Origin: Epiperipatus broadwayi
Taxonomy: Eukaryota > Onychophora > Udeonychophora > Euonychophora > Peripatidae
Assembly: GCA_028023455.1 (NCBI GenBank)
Contig: JAQFVV010006197.1
Coordinates: 20,765,254 to 20,829,253 of the forward strand
DNA length: 64,000 nucleotides
Direction of reading: 5' to 3'
Both the position numbers and the translations under genes were made by a program. Every line of letters starts with the position of its first letter. Position 1 is the first letter of the stretch. The notes under the pieces were generated by a model that had not been told where the DNA came from, ran no database searches, and was given only the letters and a program-made list of their open reading frames with translations. Positions 60,800 through 64,000 of the stretch are shown in pieces.

Positions 60800-63226
60800 A
60801 TGAAGGATTGTTGTTATTATAAAGTAATTCCAAAATTTATTAAATTTAAAGTGTTTAGAAATATTTTTGGAGAAAAGTATATGAATATATTGCAAAAAAA
60901 GTTGATTAAGAAATATATTAGGATTTTATATAAAGAGAAAGATATTTTATTAAATAAGGTTAAAGAGATATATGAAAAATTAAGAACATTAATAAATTTG
61001 AAAGAAGAAGATATGTTAAGATATTGTTATTTGAATAAAATGAATTATTATAGGAATATAATAAGAGTTAGACAAAATAAAAAATTAACAAAATTAATTT
61101 ATGATAAACAAAAACTTGGTGTATTTAGGAGTGGGAATAATAAAAAAGATTATTTTAATAATAAGTATAATGGATGTGATAATAATAAAAATAATTTTAT
61201 AATTAATTTAACTGGAATGAAATTTGATAAAAAGGAGAAAGAGATTTTAGAGAAAGGTTTAAAGTATATTCCTGTAATAAATAGTAATGTTAATAAAGAT
61301 ATTTTTGAAATTGAGGCAAAAAATAAATTATTAATTGATAAAATTAGGGAAATTAATAATAATAGCTTAAATATGTATAATGGTTATAAGAAAGATAAAA
61401 AATATGATATGATGTTGAGAGAGTTTCAATACAAAATGGAAGAATTGGAATATAATATGATAAGTAATTTGGAGTATAAATATGAAAATGAACATCAAAG
61501 GAGAGTTATTAGTCAAATTAAAAGTAAATATAAAGATATGTTATTTTTGAGAGGAGATAAGACATCTAGTATGGTAATTATGATGAAAGAATATGATGAA
61601 AAAATGAAAAAATTATTGGATGAGGATTGTTTTGAAAGAATTAAAAAGAATGATGGTATAGAAAAAAATAAAATGATTAATAGGATTATAACTGATATGT
61701 ATAATAAAAACTATATTAATAAAATGGATGTATTTAGGTTGAAAAGAATGGATTTTAAAGATGCAAGTATATATGGGATACCTAAAATACATAAATTAGG
61801 TATACCATTAAGACCTATTATTAGTAATGTGGATTCATATTACGAAAATTTGTCTAAATGGTTATATAATAAAATTTTTAAAAAATATGGTGAAATAAAA
61901 AAAGAAAATAATGTAAATAATTCATATGATTTTGTAAGGACTTTAAAAGTTTTTTTAGAGGGAAATAAGTATAAAAATGTGTTTTTTGTTAAACTTGATA
62001 TATGTAGTATGTACACGAATATTGTACCACATAAGGCATTTGATATAATATTGAATAGATATATTAAAGATACTAATAAGAGTATAAAAATGGAATGTAA
62101 TCAATTGTATGATATGTTAAATATTTGTTGTAAAGATGTGGTATTTAAATATGATGAAGTATATTATAAACAATGTAAAGGATTGAGTATGGGGAATAGT
62201 ATGAGTGGATTGTTAGCTGCTATATTTATGGATGATTATGAAGATAAATATTTTTGTGTTACAAAATATAAGCCTGTTTTTTGGGTTAGGTATGTTGATG
62301 ATTATTTTTTAGTGTTCAATGGCAATTATAGAAAATCTGAATGTTTTATAAGGTATATTAATTCAATTGATGATGACATTAGTTTTACTATGGAAAAAGA
62401 AAAAAATAATGTAATTACTTATATGGATGTTATAATAAAAAAAGTTATTAAAAATTGTAAGGTTGATATTGAAACTAGTGTATTCAGAAAAGAAACTTTT
62501 TATGGTTTGTTAAGTAGTTGGGATTCAGATATTGAATATGAACATAAAATTAATATTATTAATAATAGGATAAACAGAGCAATTAATTTATGTTCTGAAG
62601 AAAAATTGTTTATAAAAGAAATTAGTAATATAAAAGAGGAAGGTATAAAAAATAATTATCCAGTTAAAATTATTGATAAATTATGTAATAAAAGAAATAT
62701 TAAAAAAATAATAAAGAAGAGAAACAATGGGAAAGATGTAAATAATTTTATATATAATAGTTACAATGTTTCTAGAGATACTTTTATGAAGATTAAAAAG
62801 ATTATAAAAAGTATAAATAATAAATACAAAGGGGAAAGTAGGTTAATTATTAAACCAGTATATAAAAAGAAATTGAATTTAGGAAATTTAATCAATGATA
62901 CAAAAAATATAGAAACTGACAAAATGAATGGAATATATTTAGTTGAATGTTTAAATTGTAAGAGGGAGGGGGGTAAGGTTTCATATATTGGTACAACTAA
63001 GAATAAATTAAAAACTAGACTTAGACAACATTTGTATGACAAAAATTCAAATATTTACATTCATTGTAAAGGTTTAGGTCATAAAGAATTTAGTATTAAA
63101 ATGTTAGAAAGGGTTAAAAATTACAGGGAAAGGATGGTTAAAGAATTTTTTTATATAAAAAAATATAATCCTACTCTAAATAGAATTAATGGAGTAGATA
63201 AGGAATATAAATTACTGTATAATTAA
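60800..63226 (+). CDS. Penelope-like reverse transcriptase with GIY-YIG endonuclease
   Basis: Intact ORF. The frame is open from 60764; 60785 is TTG, so the first ATG, at 60800, is the likely start (808 aa; positions below count from 60785). Residues 1-320 are the Lys-rich N-terminal region. The reverse transcriptase spans about 325-560: GIPKIHKLGIPLRPIIS (331-347), box A KLDICSMYTN (403-412), box B KGLSMGNSMSG (465-475), box C VRYVDDYF (501-508) with both catalytic Asp, and YMDV (546-549). The linker is basic. The C-terminal nuclease has GIYLVECLNC (716-725), YIGTT (734-738), TRLRQH (744-749), GLGH, the Glu in VKEFF (787) and NPTLN. The Cys pair and following His form the zinc-binding insert of Penelope nucleases. 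All catalytic residues are present. It copies RNA at a nicked target in the nucleus. Codon use is strongly A-rich. Confidence 0.93.
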   Translation: MKDCCYYKVIPKFIKFKVFRNIFGEKYMNILQKKLIKKYIRILYKEKDILLNKVKEIYEKLRTLINLKEEDMLRYCYLNKMNYYRNIIRVRQNKKLTKLIYDKQKLGVFRSGNNKKDYFNNKYNGCDNNKNNFIINLTGMKFDKKEKEILEKGLKYIPVINSNVNKDIFEIEAKNKLLIDKIREINNNSLNMYNGYKKDKKYDMMLREFQYKMEELEYNMISNLEYKYENEHQRRVISQIKSKYKDMLFLRGDKTSSMVIMMKEYDEKMKKLLDEDCFERIKKNDGIEKNKMINRIITDMYNKNYINKMDVFRLKRMDFKDASIYGIPKIHKLGIPLRPIISNVDSYYENLSKWLYNKIFKKYGEIKKENNVNNSYDFVRTLKVFLEGNKYKNVFFVKLDICSMYTNIVPHKAFDIILNRYIKDTNKSIKMECNQLYDMLNICCKDVVFKYDEVYYKQCKGLSMGNSMSGLLAAIFMDDYEDKYFCVTKYKPVFWVRYVDDYFLVFNGNYRKSECFIRYINSIDDDISFTMEKEKNNVITYMDVIIKKVIKNCKVDIETSVFRKETFYGLLSSWDSDIEYEHKINIINNRINRAINLCSEEKLFIKEISNIKEEGIKNNYPVKIIDKLCNKRNIKKIIKKRNNGKDVNNFIYNSYNVSRDTFMKIKKIIKSINNKYKGESRLIIKPVYKKKLNLGNLINDTKNIETDKMNGIYLVECLNCKREGGKVSYIGTTKNKLKTRLRQHLYDKNSNIYIHCKGLGHKEFSIKMLERVKNYRERMVKEFFYIKKYNPTLNRINGVDKEYKLLYN

Positions 63227-63236
63227 AATAAATGCT

Positions 63237-63823
63237 TAATGGGTTTAGGTAAATTGTTAGAAGTTTTTTTGTATAAAAGAGAGAGAGAGGGGGGGATGTT
63301 TAAATTTGTTTTATATTCATTTAAATATATAGTTTAGGAATGTAGTTTTAAGATGGGTTTTAGATAAAATTTAAAGAAAGGGGGAGGTTTTTGGAAATTA
63401 GAGTTGGTATTTAAATTTGTATAGAAAGTTTCTTGGATGATTTTAAGATATATTTGTAATTAAACAATGTAAATAAAAAAAAAGAGTAATAAAATATAGC
63501 AGTGGGAGAAAGCTGTAAGTAAAATATATTTCTATATGTTTAATATGTTTGTTATTATGTTAATGTAAAAGAAAGTTTTTATGTAATTGAAGTTTATTTG
63601 TTGATATGTATTTAATATTATTGCAGATCCTTGAAAATGACTGTATGAGATAAAACAGTTGAAACGTTGGAGTTTTGTATATTAATGTATATATATGTTC
63701 AGTATTGAGATAAAAAATAAAGTTTTTGAAAAGAAAAAAGGAGAAGGATTTTTTATTTGTTGATATTATTGTAGAACATATATATTTTAAAAGAAAAAGT
63801 GGATGTACCTTTGCTGTGTTATT
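63237..63823 (+). repeat. 3' terminal repeat (pLTR) of the Penelope
   Basis: 587 bp, starting 10 bp after the stop codon. Against the 5' repeat it shows about six substitutions and a shorter (GA)n-G5 run. The hairpin is at 63622-63672. Eight bp then lead to the target duplication. Confidence 0.9.
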
Positions 63824-63844
63824 ATATTTTTTAAAAATTAAAAT

Positions 63845-64000
63845 GTAAATTAAAATCTAAAATAAAAGTTAAAAATAATGTTAAATGTTAAAGTAAACAT
63901 ACTAAAATAATAATGTTAAATTTTATATATATGTACATAAATAAATGTTGTGTATAATTACTGGCAGTGGCTTATTTTTTTTTTATATATATATCTTAGA
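63845..64000. other. Flank of the Penelope insertion
   Basis: AT-rich, no recognised feature. Confidence 0.5.

Larger units (their letters stand above)
57156..63844 (+). mobile_element. Young Penelope-like insertion: inverted partial copy plus full copy, 13-bp target duplication
   Basis: The perfect direct repeat TAAAAATTAAAAT at 57156-57168 and 63832-63844 bounds the unit. It consists of a 5'-truncated inverted copy (57169-59827), then a forward copy (59828-63831) with a 5' terminal repeat, an intact ORF and a 3' terminal repeat. The inverted copy shares all but a few residues with the forward one. An RTE LINE is nested in the inverted copy. The two terminal repeats differ at only about six positions plus a G-run length, so the insertion is recent. 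Confidence 0.9.

Noticed and set aside
62761-63042. 93-codon minus-strand frame
   Set aside because: Shadow of the intact Penelope ORF.

Overview
The window looks like accessory, intergenic and intronic DNA of an invertebrate animal nuclear genome. It is very A+T-rich and CpG-poor, full of microsatellites such as (TA)n and (AAT)n, and contains one 500-N assembly gap. Its elements (Penelope-like elements with a GIY-YIG nuclease, RTE and CR1/Jockey-type LINEs, Ty3/gypsy, hAT with BED finger, Merlin, a tRNA-derived SINE) are all known from animals. I cannot name the species. No bacterial operon, rRNA or CRISPR is present.

Layout. 0.6-1.4 kb: an open ORF joining a gag-like coiled coil to a Ty3/gypsy integrase C-terminus. 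2.4-4.9 kb: two decayed coding-like stretches on the minus strand. 5.8-6.6 kb: a piggyBac-like MITE. 7.1-8.0 kb: a LINE fragment between two (AAT)n arrays. 9.56-13.71 kb: a Penelope insertion with inverted 3' arms and a 14-bp target duplication. 16.0 kb: a SINE. 17.4-20.05 kb: a decayed RTE LINE split by a hAT MITE. 22.7-23.8 kb: a foldback-repeat copy cut by the gap. 26.5-26.8 kb: a Merlin transposase relic. 28.1-33.4 kb: a probable small three-exon host gene whose second intron holds an internally deleted Ty3/gypsy element. 34.37-35.67 kb: a short Penelope insertion with a 15-bp duplication. 36.2-39.4 kb: foldback elements. 41.2-44.2 kb: a decayed Ty3/gypsy pol abutting a head-to-head Penelope pair. 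46.7-48.6 kb: a decayed LINE. 50-55 kb: deleted foldback copies and a perfect hairpin. 57.16-63.84 kb: a young Penelope insertion made of a truncated inverted copy (with an RTE nested in it) plus a full copy with an intact reverse transcriptase/GIY-YIG ORF and near-identical terminal repeats.

The main result is one insertion grammar at several independent Penelope loci: a truncated inverted copy lies head-to-head with a forward copy, the ends carry a short hammerhead-like hairpin, and at three loci a perfect 13-15 bp target duplication encloses the whole unit. That means each inverted pair arrived in one event. The second result is the small multi-exon gene, found from splice sites and reading phase and too short to appear as a simple ORF. 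Everything was read by eye; no database search was run.
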